32,852 bases of DNA from an uncultured Succinivibrionaceae bacterium (GCA_900539665.1 UQCV01000020.1:1-32852), one strand, 5' to 3'. Shown: positions 1 to 7,060, counted from the stretch's first letter. Program-made: numbers and translations. The notes: generated by a model not told the origin, from the letters alone.

Positions 1-13
1 TATCTAATTTCAT
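1..13 (-). CDS. tnpA: Probable IS200/IS605 transposase TnpA, first codons only (runs off the left edge)
   Basis: Only the start is in the window: an ATG reading M-K-L-D before the edge. MKLD is the opening of many IS200/IS605 Y1 (HUH) transposases. It is preceded by AAAGG ten bases upstream, a good promoter (TTGACA, 17 bp, CATAAT) and a hairpin of the kind that marks the left end of these elements. TnpA is the single-strand transposase that binds such hairpins. Four residues cannot prove identity, so the call rests on context. Sequence to the left of the window would settle it. Confidence 0.35.
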
Positions 14-49
14 TGTATTTCAGCCTTTCTCCTGTATTCGACTGAATAC

Positions 50-78
50 ATTATGCATAATGTTTAGAAAGCTGTCAA
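50..78 (-). promoter_or_regulatory. Promoter for the leftward gene at the left edge
   Basis: On the minus strand TTGACA (78-73) is followed after 17 bases by CATAAT (55-50). The -35 is perfect and the -10 matches 5 of 6. It lies between the end hairpin and the MKLD start codon, as expected for transcription of a transposase from just inside an element end. Confidence 0.55.
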
Positions 79-135
79 GTAGATTTCGGCAATTCATCTC
101 ACCACCTTAGAGGTGGGAGACTTCTTGCCGAATTC

Positions 136-517
136 AGTTAAAATGGAACTATTGAGTTCGGCACATTAATTAACTCTTTAAGCTTATGCGCTCAAGACCA
201 ATAAAGGCCTTTATAAAACGCTCTAAAATTTAAGAAACTTAGCAAGCAACGCTTTGGCAAGACTTTGCTTTTATAGGTCCTCTCCTATTCAAACATTTTA
301 AAAACGCCAATCAATTGATAAGGTCCTTCCTAACGAGGCTATGCTTTGCCACCCACCAAAGGCAAGGTAATGTTTTTCATAGGTTCATAGGCTAGACGCA
401 AAAGCATGTTTTGCGAGCAAAAACACGAATCTTATGCAAATTTAACCTAATTCACACCTTAGAAATCTACATCAATGTATATTTTAGTCATATGCACTTA
501 TACAGGAGAACTTAGTC
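136..517. other. Gene-free stretch between the element end and the HAD gene
   Basis: No credible open frame. Several small hairpins share a CTTTGC/GCAAAG theme: a 5-bp ATAGG/CCTAT stem near 282-297, a CTTTGCC/GGCAAGG stem near 343-367, and at 398-422 three alternating segments GCAAAA, TTTTGC, GCAAAA in which the middle one can pair with either neighbour. No convincing sigma70 promoter for the downstream gene was found. The AGGAG at 504-508 is the ribosome binding site of the gene at 518. Confidence 0.4.
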
Positions 518-1360
518 ATGTCTGAAAATATTGTTTTTGCCATTGCTTATGATTTTGACGGTACTTTAAGTGCTGACAACATGCAAGAATACGAATTTAT
601 TCCCCGCCTTGGCGTATCTAGCGCAGAATTTTGGCATGAAGCTCAGGAAATTAGTAACGCTAATTCATCTGACCCAACCCTAACTTATATGTACTTGATG
701 TTACATAAAGCAACCGCTAAGAATATCCCTATTCGTTATGAAGATTTCGTTGCTTGTGGCAATAAAATTCACTTTTTTAATGGCGTAGAAACTTGGTTTG
801 ACCGAATTAGCGCTTATGGTCAATCCTTAGGTATTACTGTAGAGCACTTTATTATTTCATCAGGGCTGCGTGAAATCATTGCGGGCTGTAGTATTGTCCC
901 CAAATTTAAAAAGATCTTTGCCTCCAACTTTTTATATGATGCTAATGGGGTCGCTTGTTGGCCCGCTCTGGCTATAAATTACACCACTAAAACACAATAT
1001 CTTTATCGTATCAACAAGGGTGCTTTAGACGAAAGTGACAACTATTTGGTCAACCAATACATTCCAGACCATGAACGTCATGTGCCATTTAAACGCATGC
1101 TATTTATTGGCGACGGTTTAACCGATGTACCATGCTTTAGATTACTACGCACCTTAGGTGGGCAAGCGATCGCTGTTTATAATGAAAACGAACCTGATAG
1201 TTTAGCGCGCGTCAAAGAAGTAGCCTGTGGCGGACATCGCTCGTCCTACATCTTCCCCACTGACTATAGTGAAGGTAGCCGCATGGAACAAACGGTAAAA
1301 GCTATGCTTGCCAAAGCGGCGGCTGAACATGAGCTCGATTTATTAAAAGCCTATGCCTAA
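518..1360 (+). CDS. HAD-superfamily hydrolase (phosphatase-like)
   Basis: A 280-residue cytosolic protein with the haloacid dehalogenase signature motifs. Motif I is D12-F-D14-G-T, giving the nucleophile and general acid/base. Motif II is the S114/S115 region in F-I-I-S-S-G. Motif IV is G198-D199-G-L-T-D203, which binds Mg2+. A lysine for motif III could be K158 or K167. A large helical cap insertion lies between motifs I and II, as in phosphoserine-phosphatase-like members. The substrate cannot be told from sequence. The start is well supported by AGGAG nine bases upstream. It is a single-gene unit ending at a hairpin shared with convergent djlA. It is more likely a small-metabolite phosphatase than SerB itself, which has a different N-terminus. 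Confidence 0.85.
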   Translation: MSENIVFAIAYDFDGTLSADNMQEYEFIPRLGVSSAEFWHEAQEISNANSSDPTLTYMYLMLHKATAKNIPIRYEDFVACGNKIHFFNGVETWFDRISAYGQSLGITVEHFIISSGLREIIAGCSIVPKFKKIFASNFLYDANGVACWPALAINYTTKTQYLYRINKGALDESDNYLVNQYIPDHERHVPFKRMLFIGDGLTDVPCFRLLRTLGGQAIAVYNENEPDSLARVKEVACGGHRSSYIFPTDYSEGSRMEQTVKAMLAKAAAEHELDLLKAYA

Positions 1361-1447
1361 AAATTTGCAGCCAGCTTAAAAGCATCCCGCTTTAAATCAT
1401 AGCTCCTAGGAAATTAAGGACCACCAAAAGATTGGTATTTTTTATAA

Positions 1448-1504
1448 AAATTGTGGCGTTCCATATAAGTCTCAAAACTTAATAAGGAGCGCCACAATTT
1501 AATT
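1448..1504. terminator. Bidirectional terminator between the HAD gene and djlA
   Basis: A 15-bp stem (1448-1462 with 1486-1500, one G-U type mismatch) encloses a loop of about 23 bases. T-rich tracts lie on both sides, so it can serve both convergent genes. Confidence 0.8.
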
Positions 1505-1551
1505 TTATAGATTGTTTTGGCTACGTTTAAACTAAGAGTACGCCCATAATG

Positions 1552-2496
1552 TTACTTTTCACCATAGCGTGCTTTAATAATTTCATACGCTTCGTTGATG
1601 GTTTTAAGCTTTTCAGTATAAACCTTTTGTACCTCCTCCCCTTCTGTCGCTACACGGTCAGGATGGTAACGATTTGCAAGTTTATGGTAAGCGCGTTTAA
1701 TCTCCTTAAACGGAGTGCCTTCCTTAACTCCTAAGACGTCTAAAGCATTTTGGAAGTCATCGTTATAAACATGAGCCCGACTTGATTCTTCATAACCAGA
1801 ATTATAATTTGCCCCAGAGTCATAATTTGAGTTGTAATTTGCCCCTTCATCGCGGTACTGATTTTGCTGATTGTATTCTTGGTTACGTCTATATTCTTGC
1901 TGCTGTCTAAAGTAGTTAAAATGAGCATAAGCTATTTGTTCACGAATAAAACGTTCAGTCACATAATCAGCGACCCCAATTAAACGGGACACAGTCATAA
2001 TGCGACGATGTTCTTCTTCGTCTAACACCCCATCACAAGCTACCAAATAGACACACATTTCAATAAATTGATGCAAGAGATGGCGATTACCATGTGATAA
2101 TTGCTTTAAGATTTGGCAATTAGAGCTAGGATCGGTTAAATCCTTACCTAACTTAAAACAATAATGTAATTGCGATTGTTCTTCGTCAGGCAACCCCTCA
2201 ATCGCATTTTGTAAAAAACTAACTTGAGCTTTAATAACCGTACCACGAGCTTTGGCGATATAACCAAAGAGTTCGAATGATGCTTGTCTGAATCTTTTAT
2301 GCTCTTCAGGACTCATTACATCACGGTTATAAAATGGGTTATATTTAATATCTAATCGTTTTGCTAAGTACCAACCAATAAATATAAAGGCCCAAAAAAA
2401 TATGAAACCACCTGGAAGGCGGCCAAAATTAAGTATGCACAATAGGAGAAAGAGGAATCTAAATCCACAACCTAGAATCTTAAAGAGAGTATACAT
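1552..2496 (-). CDS. djlA: Membrane-anchored DnaJ-type co-chaperone DjlA
   Basis: 314 residues. A hydrophobic N-terminus (about 3-45) forms the membrane anchor. A TerB-like helical domain covers about 65-195. A Q/N/Y-rich linker follows (about 196-245) with the repeat G-A-N-Y-N-S twice. The C-terminal J-domain (about 249-312) carries the H278-P279-D280 tripeptide that stimulates DnaK ATPase. This order is diagnostic of DjlA; the linker makes it longer than the roughly 270-residue E. coli protein. An AGGA lies seven bases before the ATG, and an extended -10 (TGC-TATACT, -10 at 2531-2526) lies just upstream, so it probably has its own promoter. Position after amgK and murU matches pseudomonads. 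The N-terminus lies in the membrane with the J-domain in the cytoplasm. Confidence 0.9.
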   Translation of the reverse strand: MYTLFKILGCGFRFLFLLLCILNFGRLPGGFIFFWAFIFIGWYLAKRLDIKYNPFYNRDVMSPEEHKRFRQASFELFGYIAKARGTVIKAQVSFLQNAIEGLPDEEQSQLHYCFKLGKDLTDPSSNCQILKQLSHGNRHLLHQFIEMCVYLVACDGVLDEEEHRRIMTVSRLIGVADYVTERFIREQIAYAHFNYFRQQQEYRRNQEYNQQNQYRDEGANYNSNYDSGANYNSGYEESSRAHVYNDDFQNALDVLGVKEGTPFKEIKRAYHKLANRYHPDRVATEGEEVQKVYTEKLKTINEAYEIIKARYGEK

Positions 2497-2628
2497 TTAT
2501 TATCCTTTATTATGTTCACACCTTTAGTATAGCACCGATTTTGAGGTCTTTTGATTTAAAAAAGTCGACTTCCACAAAATGCGAACTGCCATTTAAAATT
2601 GAACACTCTTTTTAATTTTGCAGAATTT

Positions 2629-3306
2629 TTATGAATTATTCTGAGCTTTTACGCGCGCACTAACCAAGGCTAAACGTTCAGGCGTCCCCACGTCACACCA
2701 ATAATCGTGCATCACCTCTCCTTTTAGAGCCCCTTTATTAATCCACTCCTCAAAATACGGTCTTAATGGAGCCCTTTCATCAGGCACCGAACTAAAAGCT
2801 TCAGGCCGATACACAGCTAAGCCACTAAAAGTAAATTCAGGTTTGATAGTCACCAACCCTTGAGCAGAAAGGCTAAAGTCACCACCTAAATGATGTGCTG
2901 GATTTTTTACAAGCACTAAAAACCCTAAGGCCGTACCTAAATCAATTTGCGGAAGTTTTTGGTAATCATATTCGGTGTAGACATCGCCATTAACCACTAC
3001 AAATGGCTCTGTGCCTAAAAGAGGCAACGCATGCTTAATCCCGCCCGCTGTTTCTAAACCACCTGGAATTTCCGGGGAATATGCAATATGGACTCCATAT
3101 TGAGCCCCATCGCCTATGGTTTCTTCGATTTTTAAGCCCAACCAAGCATGATTTACCACAAGCTCTGTAATCCCAGCTGCTTTTAATTTTTCAATATGAT
3201 AAACAATCAAGGGCTTGCCATTTACTGGCAGTAAGGGCTTAGGTAAAGTATCAGTTAAAGGACGCATTCTTTCGCCTCGCCCGGCCGCAAGTATCATCGC
3301 TTTCAT
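2629..3306 (-). CDS. murU: N-acetylmuramate alpha-1-phosphate uridylyltransferase MurU
   Basis: 225 residues. MurU transfers UMP from UTP to MurNAc-1-phosphate, giving UDP-MurNAc in the peptidoglycan recycling route that bypasses de novo MurA/MurB synthesis. Visible features: the nucleotidyltransferase signature L-A-A-G-R-G-x-R-M-R-P-L-T (6-18), K23 in L-P-K-P-L, N106-G-D108, E85-T-A-G-G, and W203-C-D-V-G-T-P-E-R-L near the C-terminus. Related GlmU, RmlA and mannose-1-phosphate guanylyltransferases share the fold, but the short single-domain length and the AmgK partner directly upstream make MurU the best call. The start lies two bases after the amgK stop, with its GGGAG ribosome site inside the last amgK codons, so translation is probably coupled. 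Confidence 0.88.
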   Translation of the reverse strand: MKAMILAAGRGERMRPLTDTLPKPLLPVNGKPLIVYHIEKLKAAGITELVVNHAWLGLKIEETIGDGAQYGVHIAYSPEIPGGLETAGGIKHALPLLGTEPFVVVNGDVYTEYDYQKLPQIDLGTALGFLVLVKNPAHHLGGDFSLSAQGLVTIKPEFTFSGLAVYRPEAFSSVPDERAPLRPYFEEWINKGALKGEVMHDYWCDVGTPERLALVSARVKAQNNS

Positions 3307-3308
3307 AG

Positions 3309-4340
3309 TTACTCTCCCGCCTTTGATGGAATGGTTGTAGGGGCTTTAGCCCCACAATAGTGGTGCATTAAGTTCGCAAAATCAGTTAATTCTGGATATT
3401 TGGTAGCTACGGTGAACACATACTTTTCAACCAAGGGTAAATTCTTTAAATAACCTTGTTTTCCATCTCTTAAGGCTAATCTATTAAAGATCCCAAGACA
3501 CTTAACATGGCGTTGTAGCCCTGCAAGATCAACTAGGCGCGTAAATTCAGCCAAGCTTAAGGCACCGTGCAAGAAACATTCATCATAGCGATTAAAGGCA
3601 TAACTAAGAAGTTCATCCACCAGCTCTAGTGGTAACTCGACGTAACAATCCCTAATTAAAGATGCTAAATCATAACCTAACGGCCCTTTAACCATATCCT
3701 GAAAATCAATCAACCCTATTTGAGACTTGTTTGGATTTAGCTTATCAATTGGGGTCATGATATTACGAGAGTGATAATCGCGATGCATCGCAACTAGTGG
3801 CGCCTTTAAATCAGCTTCAGTCCATATTTTTTCTGCTACTTGAAAAATCTGTGCTTCAGAGGCACTTAACGAAATATCATGAGCCTTAAAATAATAATCA
3901 CGGCAAATGTCATCTTCCCGTTTTATAAAAGCTTCATCATATAGGGGCAAATTGGTGGTATCAACCTTCGTAAGTTCGACCATAGTATCAATGGCTTGCA
4001 AATATAAAGAGCGTAATTTTTGTTGATCTGTCCCGCAAGCTTTAATTAAATCCGCAAAAGAACTAGTGCCTAAATCAGTAACTAATAAGAAGCCGTTTTC
4101 GTAATCCACAGCTAATACCCGAGGGGCTAAGATTTTGGCGTTTTGTAGACGTGAGGCAATATCCACAAATTCATGATTTTTTTCGGTCGTGCATGGAGCA
4201 TCCATCAATATGCCTTCCGGCACGCGGTAAAATTTACGGTTAGACGCATCGCCACAAATTAAAGTTGGGTTACCTTGTCCCTGGTGCTCAGCATAAAAAT
4301 CACACAATTGGGCCCATCTTTTGGTTTTATAATCAGTCAT
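3309..4340 (-). CDS. amgK: N-acetylmuramate/N-acetylglucosamine kinase AmgK
   Basis: 343 residues of the aminoglycoside-phosphotransferase (protein-kinase-like) fold. AmgK phosphorylates MurNAc (and GlcNAc) at the anomeric position, giving the substrate of MurU. The catalytic loop H186-R-D188-Y-H-S-R-N193 and the metal-binding D212-F-Q-D215 are intact. G30-D-A-S-N-R-x-F-Y-R forms the nucleotide-binding hairpin. In Pseudomonas putida, amgK-murU-djlA are adjacent, exactly as here, which separates this gene from other phosphotransferase relatives such as choline kinases. The pseudomonad neighbours lptD and surA are absent. In known systems this route lowers dependence on the fosfomycin target MurA. 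The ribosome site is weak (GAG near the start). Confidence 0.87.
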   Translation of the reverse strand: MTDYKTKRWAQLCDFYAEHQGQGNPTLICGDASNRKFYRVPEGILMDAPCTTEKNHEFVDIASRLQNAKILAPRVLAVDYENGFLLVTDLGTSSFADLIKACGTDQQKLRSLYLQAIDTMVELTKVDTTNLPLYDEAFIKREDDICRDYYFKAHDISLSASEAQIFQVAEKIWTEADLKAPLVAMHRDYHSRNIMTPIDKLNPNKSQIGLIDFQDMVKGPLGYDLASLIRDCYVELPLELVDELLSYAFNRYDECFLHGALSLAEFTRLVDLAGLQRHVKCLGIFNRLALRDGKQGYLKNLPLVEKYVFTVATKYPELTDFANLMHHYCGAKAPTTIPSKAGE

Positions 4341-4530
4341 ATATTCTCGCCACGTATACTTTGGTCACTAAAAACTTATCCACAAGTAAACCAAGCATCA
4401 AGTTTAAAATTACTTATTCCAAGCCTTTACCTTTATCTAAAATCTAAGGCTTAACACCAAGCCTAAATCACTTCCATAAGATTACAACAAAACCTAGGTT
4501 CGAGCAGGTAGACTTTGGAGTCTATTAGTA

Positions 4531-4561
4531 AAAATAAAGCCTAAGTCTAAACCTAGGCTTT
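4531..4561 (-). terminator. Terminator downstream of trmB
   Basis: AAAGCCTA and TAGGCTTT (4536-4543 with 4554-4561) form an 8-bp stem with a 10-base loop. It is followed on the minus strand by A then a run of five T. A second hairpin, TAGACT-TTGG-AGTCTA (4509-4524), lies just beyond. A smaller AGGCTT/AAGCCT stem near 4445-4462 repeats the theme in the amgK upstream region. Confidence 0.75.
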
Positions 4562-4615
4562 AAAACTTTAATTTAAACTAGATCTTAGGTAAGACCAATC
4601 TTACCTAAACTTAGC

Positions 4616-5401
4616 TTACTTCGCCTTAGCAAACATTAAATCCCAAACTCCATGTCCTAAATTATTGCCTCGGTTTTCAAACTTAGTTAACGGACGAAAT
4701 TCAGGACGAGGCACGTAAGTACCATCAGGAGATAAATTTTTTAAACGTTGGTCGGCTTGTAAAATTTCTAACATTTCTTCCGCATAATTCTGCCAATCAG
4801 TAGCCATATGGATATAACCTGTAGCAGTTAAGTGTGGAATTACCATATCTAAAAATTCAGGTTTTACGATACGGCGCTTGTGGTGCTTAGCTTTATGCCA
4901 TGGATCAGGGAAGAATAATTGCATCGCATCAATGCAATTTAAGGGTAGCATGTTCTGAAAAACTTCAACCGCATCATGGTGCATTACTCTTAGATTAGTA
5001 ACCCCCATTTCCTTAGCATATGCAAGAGCAGCGCCTACCCCAGGGGTGTGCACTTCAATCCCTAAGAAATTGTGTTCCGGCGCAGCGACTGCCATTTCTA
5101 CGAGAGATTTTCCCATCCCAAAACCAATTTCCACAGTTAATGGCGCAACACGCCCAAAAACCGCAGCCAAATCGATAAGTTCACCGGTGTATTCAATGCC
5201 CCAAAGAGGCCATAATTCTCTTAAAGCTTTTTCTTGACCGGTGGTTAAACGACCTTCACGAAGCACAAAACTCTTAATTCTGTGTTCAGTGCTTGCAACC
5301 ACACGCGGATCAGCAAAGATATCTGCATTTTTTAAAGCAGATTTAGACGCATCTTTAGTCTCATTTTCTGCCATCAAGGTTTCGTCTTTAATTTCACTCA
5401 T
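4616..5401 (-). CDS. trmB: tRNA (guanine-N7-)-methyltransferase TrmB
   Basis: SAM-dependent enzyme making m7G46 in the variable loop of tRNAs. The core matches E. coli TrmB closely: the SAM site E-I-G-F-G-M-G-x-S-L-V, the F-L-G-I-E-V-H segment, Q-L-F-F-P-D-P-W-H-K-A-K-H-x-K-R-R, and the C-terminal T-K-F-E-N-R-G with G-H-G-V-W-D-L. The open frame extends to an ATG at 5440 with no ribosome site. The ATG at 5401 has AAGGA about 12 bases upstream, so I place the start there (261 residues; E. coli 239). The first 45 or so residues are charged and poorly conserved. It appears to be a single-gene unit with its own terminator. Confidence 0.93.
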   Translation of the reverse strand: MSEIKDETLMAENETKDASKSALKNADIFADPRVVASTEHRIKSFVLREGRLTTGQEKALRELWPLWGIEYTGELIDLAAVFGRVAPLTVEIGFGMGKSLVEMAVAAPEHNFLGIEVHTPGVGAALAYAKEMGVTNLRVMHHDAVEVFQNMLPLNCIDAMQLFFPDPWHKAKHHKRRIVKPEFLDMVIPHLTATGYIHMATDWQNYAEEMLEILQADQRLKNLSPDGTYVPRPEFRPLTKFENRGNNLGHGVWDLMFAKAK

Positions 5402-5518
5402 GCTTAAACTTATTCCTTGTCCTTTCTTTAACCAATACAACTTATAAATAAACTTGAATATTACTTCCTAAGTTCTATTTTAAAAAAGTTGCGCTTTGAT
5501 AAATCGGGGCTTATTTAC

Positions 5519-5555
5519 AAAAAATGCCCCGTTTCCATGTATCAAACAGAGCATT
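5519..5555 (-). terminator. Intrinsic terminator of the structured RNA unit
   Basis: On the minus strand a 12-bp stem (5555-5544 with 5534-5523, completed by G-U pairs) and a 9-base loop are followed by six T (5524-5519). It lies downstream of the structured RNA and upstream of trmB, so it is best explained as the end of that RNA. Confidence 0.8.
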
Positions 5556-5574
5556 TTGAATTTATTTGACCGTG

Positions 5575-5763
5575 TTATCTTGGCCTGACTGCTCTCACGG
5601 GCAAGCCCGTGGGGTTCTGATTGTCAAGTGTAGCTTGTAATCGTACACCATTTTCAGGCTTTGGAGTTACAAGTGTAAATCTGTTTGAATCAGGACTTTC
5701 ATTACCAAAGAGTCCTACGACCACATTAGCGATAAATTTCTGTCTTACGACAAGGAAGTACAG
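5575..5763 (-). pseudogene. Stop-free 62-codon frame across the RNA, possible fossil of a TnpB C-terminus
   Basis: One minus-strand frame stays open between TGA (5766-5764) and TAA (5577-5575), with no ATG and no ribosome site. It reads in part G-L-F-G-N-E-S-P-D-S-N-R-F-T-L and ends L-P-V-R-A-V-R-P-R. In IS200/IS605 elements the guide RNA overlaps the end of tnpB, so a long open frame across such a structured RNA is what a deleted tnpB would leave. It contains no RuvC or zinc-ribbon motif, so a homology search is required. It may simply be chance. Confidence 0.3.
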
Positions 5764-5783
5764 TCAATCTTCCTTGCATTTAA

Positions 5784-5811
5784 ATTATATATTGTTTCAT
5801 GCTAATGTCAA
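5784..5811 (-). promoter_or_regulatory. Consensus sigma70 promoter of the structured RNA
   Basis: TTGACA (5811-5806), 16-base spacer, TATAAT (5789-5784), both hexamers perfect. Start of transcription expected near 5777, exactly at the base of the first hairpin. Among the promoters examined here only the tRNA operon has an equal match. Confidence 0.85.
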
Positions 5812-5839
5812 GTGGTAAAAATATAGTTTTTCATAGAAA

Positions 5840-5881
5840 GCGACTTTCATCCCACACGCAAGCGTGTGGGATGAAAGTCGC
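5840..5881. repeat. Perfect 42-bp palindrome (20-base arms, AA centre)
   Basis: Arms 5840-5859 and 5862-5881 are exact reverse complements, from GCGACTTTC to GAAAGTCGC. This is the most perfect inverted repeat I found in the window. No T-run follows in the dapA direction, so it is not a standard terminator, though it could block 3' exonucleases on dapA mRNA. An element-end origin is favoured by the shared TCATCCC flank. Confidence 0.85.
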
Positions 5882-5974
5882 AATTTATAACACTTTTAAG
5901 CTAATGTTAGTTTAGCTATCAATTTTCATTATTAAACTAAGACTAACTATTCTATCTAACTTATTGTTCTTATT

Positions 5975-6006
5975 TTTTTACTTTTTAAGTTTTTTACTTT
6001 TTAAGT
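5975..6006. repeat. Tandem 16-bp duplication at the end of dapA
   Basis: TTTTTACTTTTTAAGT occurs twice head to tail (5975-5990, 5991-6006). The second copy abuts the dapA stop codon. A simple slippage-prone AT repeat. Confidence 0.85.
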
Positions 6007-6007
6007 T

Positions 6008-6883
6008 TTAGATAAGACCTAGTTCAGACATAGCAGCCTTAATTTCAGCCTTGGTTTCAGCTGATAATGGCATAATTGGTAATCTGCATTCTTCAGTGCA
6101 AAGACCTAAGAGTGAAGCTGCATACTTAGCACCAGCTGGGCTAGGTTCTTTGAACATTAACTTGTGAAGACGCATTAACTTGTCTTGCTGCACGCGAGCC
6201 TTAGCGTAATCGCCTGCTGCGGTAAGTGCTTGTACCTCTGCTACCAACTTTGGAGCGATGTTAGCGGTTACAGAGATAACCCCAGTACCACCAGCTACGT
6301 TATAGCTTACTGCAGTTGAATCTTCACCAGACAACCATACAAAGTCAGGCTTCTTAACTAATTGTCTTTCAATCCATGGTCTTTCAAGATTACCAGTAGC
6401 ATCCTTGATCCCAACAACACGTGGAAGTTCAGCTAAACGAGCTACAGTTTCAGGTAAAATGTTTACTACTGCACGACCTGGAATGTTATAAAGCACGATT
6501 GGGATATTGGTTGCATCGTGCACGGTCTTAAAGTGTTGGTACAAACCTTCCTGATTTGGACGGTTGTAGTAGCCTGCAACATGAAGAGTTGCATCAGCAC
6601 CATACTTTTCCGCAACCTTGGTGTATTCGATGGCTTCAATTGGGTTATTAGAACCAGCACCAGCAATGATGGTCATCTTACCCTTAGCAATTTCAGCGGT
6701 AATTTCAATTACACGACAATGTTCTTCTGGAGTAAGAGTTGGGCATTCACCAGTAGTACCAACTGGAACAACACCGTCAGTCCCCTGTTCCACATGCCAT
6801 GCGACCATTTTACGCAATGCATCTTCATCAAGTTTGCCGTCACGGAACGGAGTAATAAGTGCAACTATAGAGCCATGAATCAT
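6008..6883 (-). CDS. dapA: 4-hydroxy-tetrahydrodipicolinate synthase DapA
   Basis: Condenses pyruvate with aspartate semialdehyde, the first committed step of the diaminopimelate/lysine route, in the cytosol. The 291-residue TIM barrel has all active-site residues: T43-T44 in V-G-T-T-G-E, Y132 in L-Y-N-I-P-G-R with R137, and the Schiff-base lysine K160 in G-I-K-D-A-T-G. Y-Y-N-R-P (105-109) is also conserved. AGGA lies nine bases before the start. A TATAAT (6979-6974) upstream may be its -10, but the -35 is poor. The lysS terminator immediately upstream makes dapA a separate unit. No bamC (nlpB) follows, unlike E. coli. Confidence 0.96.
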   Translation of the reverse strand: MIHGSIVALITPFRDGKLDEDALRKMVAWHVEQGTDGVVPVGTTGECPTLTPEEHCRVIEITAEIAKGKMTIIAGAGSNNPIEAIEYTKVAEKYGADATLHVAGYYNRPNQEGLYQHFKTVHDATNIPIVLYNIPGRAVVNILPETVARLAELPRVVGIKDATGNLERPWIERQLVKKPDFVWLSGEDSTAVSYNVAGGTGVISVTANIAPKLVAEVQALTAAGDYAKARVQQDKLMRLHKLMFKEPSPAGAKYAASLLGLCTEECRLPIMPLSAETKAEIKAAMSELGLI

Positions 6884-7015
6884 CTATATAATCCTCGCAA
6901 TTGAATTGCTTAAGACAAAAGAAACTTTAACAACATATATCTTCAAGATATTAGATATATATACATGGCGCCCATTATAACCTAATAAGTGTATGTTTGT
7001 ATTTAACAAGGTAGA

Positions 7016-7060
7016 AAAAATCCCCGTACATTTGGAAAAATACAAGTGACGGGGATTTTT
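7016..7060 (-). terminator. Terminator of the prfB-lysS operon
   Basis: AAAAATCCCCGT and ACGGGGATTTTT (7016-7027, 7049-7060) form a perfect 12-bp stem with a T-tract on the minus strand, 36 bases after the lysS stop. Confidence 0.9.

Larger units (their letters stand above)
1..135 (-). mobile_element. Left end of an IS200/IS605-family element (partial)
   Basis: A stem-loop at 97-120 pairs TCTC plus CCACCT with AGGTGG plus GAGA around a TAG loop, with one unpaired A (101). Imperfect hairpins with a bulged base are typical recognition structures of IS200/IS605 ends. An outer inverted repeat, TTCGGCAA (85-92) and TTGCCGAA (125-132), encloses it. Promoter and tnpA-like start codon follow to the left. 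The exact terminus and cleavage site cannot be placed. A related hairpin sits at the right edge (32782-32801). Confidence 0.55.
5519..5777 (-). ncRNA. Structured small RNA, likely derived from a TnpB guide-RNA (omega/reRNA) region
   Basis: A self-contained unit of about 259 nt with a perfect sigma70 promoter (start near 5777) and an intrinsic terminator. Successive hairpins on the RNA: CAAGGAAG/CTTCCTTG at the extreme 5' end (5776-5769 with 5758-5751), AGGACT/AGTCCT (5716-5711 with 5697-5692), CTTGTAA/TTACAAG (5673-5667 with 5640-5634), CACGGGC/GCCCGTG with a two-base loop (5611-5605 with 5602-5596), then the terminator. The CACGGGC hairpin with a preceding GAACCC resembles right ends of IS200/IS605 elements, where the TnpB guide RNA ends and the guide begins. 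No tnpB gene is adjacent. It does not look like 6S, 4.5S, RNase P or tmRNA. Existence of an RNA is well supported; its origin is inference. Confidence 0.6.
5590..5881 (-). mobile_element. Putative miniature IS200/IS605-derived element (palindromic end plus guide-RNA-like end)
   Basis: On the minus strand a palindromic end (5881-5840) is followed by promoter and structured RNA, finishing at an IS605-like right-end hairpin (5611-5596). About 290 bp with no transposase would fit a non-autonomous relative mobilised in trans. The sequence TCATC directly beside the stem on the + strand is shared with the hairpins at both window edges (TCATCTC, TCATCCC and TCATCCC). Boundaries are approximate. Confidence 0.4.

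Noticed and set aside
5519..5777. 6S RNA, 4.5S RNA, RNase P RNA or tmRNA
   Set aside because: No long central-bubble rod as in 6S, no SRP GGAA-type loop set, no RNase P core motifs, and no tRNA-like ends or tag peptide as in tmRNA.
5621..5818. Open frame of 65 codons on the + strand opposite the structured RNA
   Set aside because: It is antisense to a well-defined promoter, RNA hairpins and terminator, has no ribosome site, and crosses the minus-strand promoter.
6518..6904. 128-codon + strand frame inside dapA
   Set aside because: It is antisense to a fully conserved DapA. Similar shadow frames over alaS, eno, recA and pyrG were dropped for the same reason.
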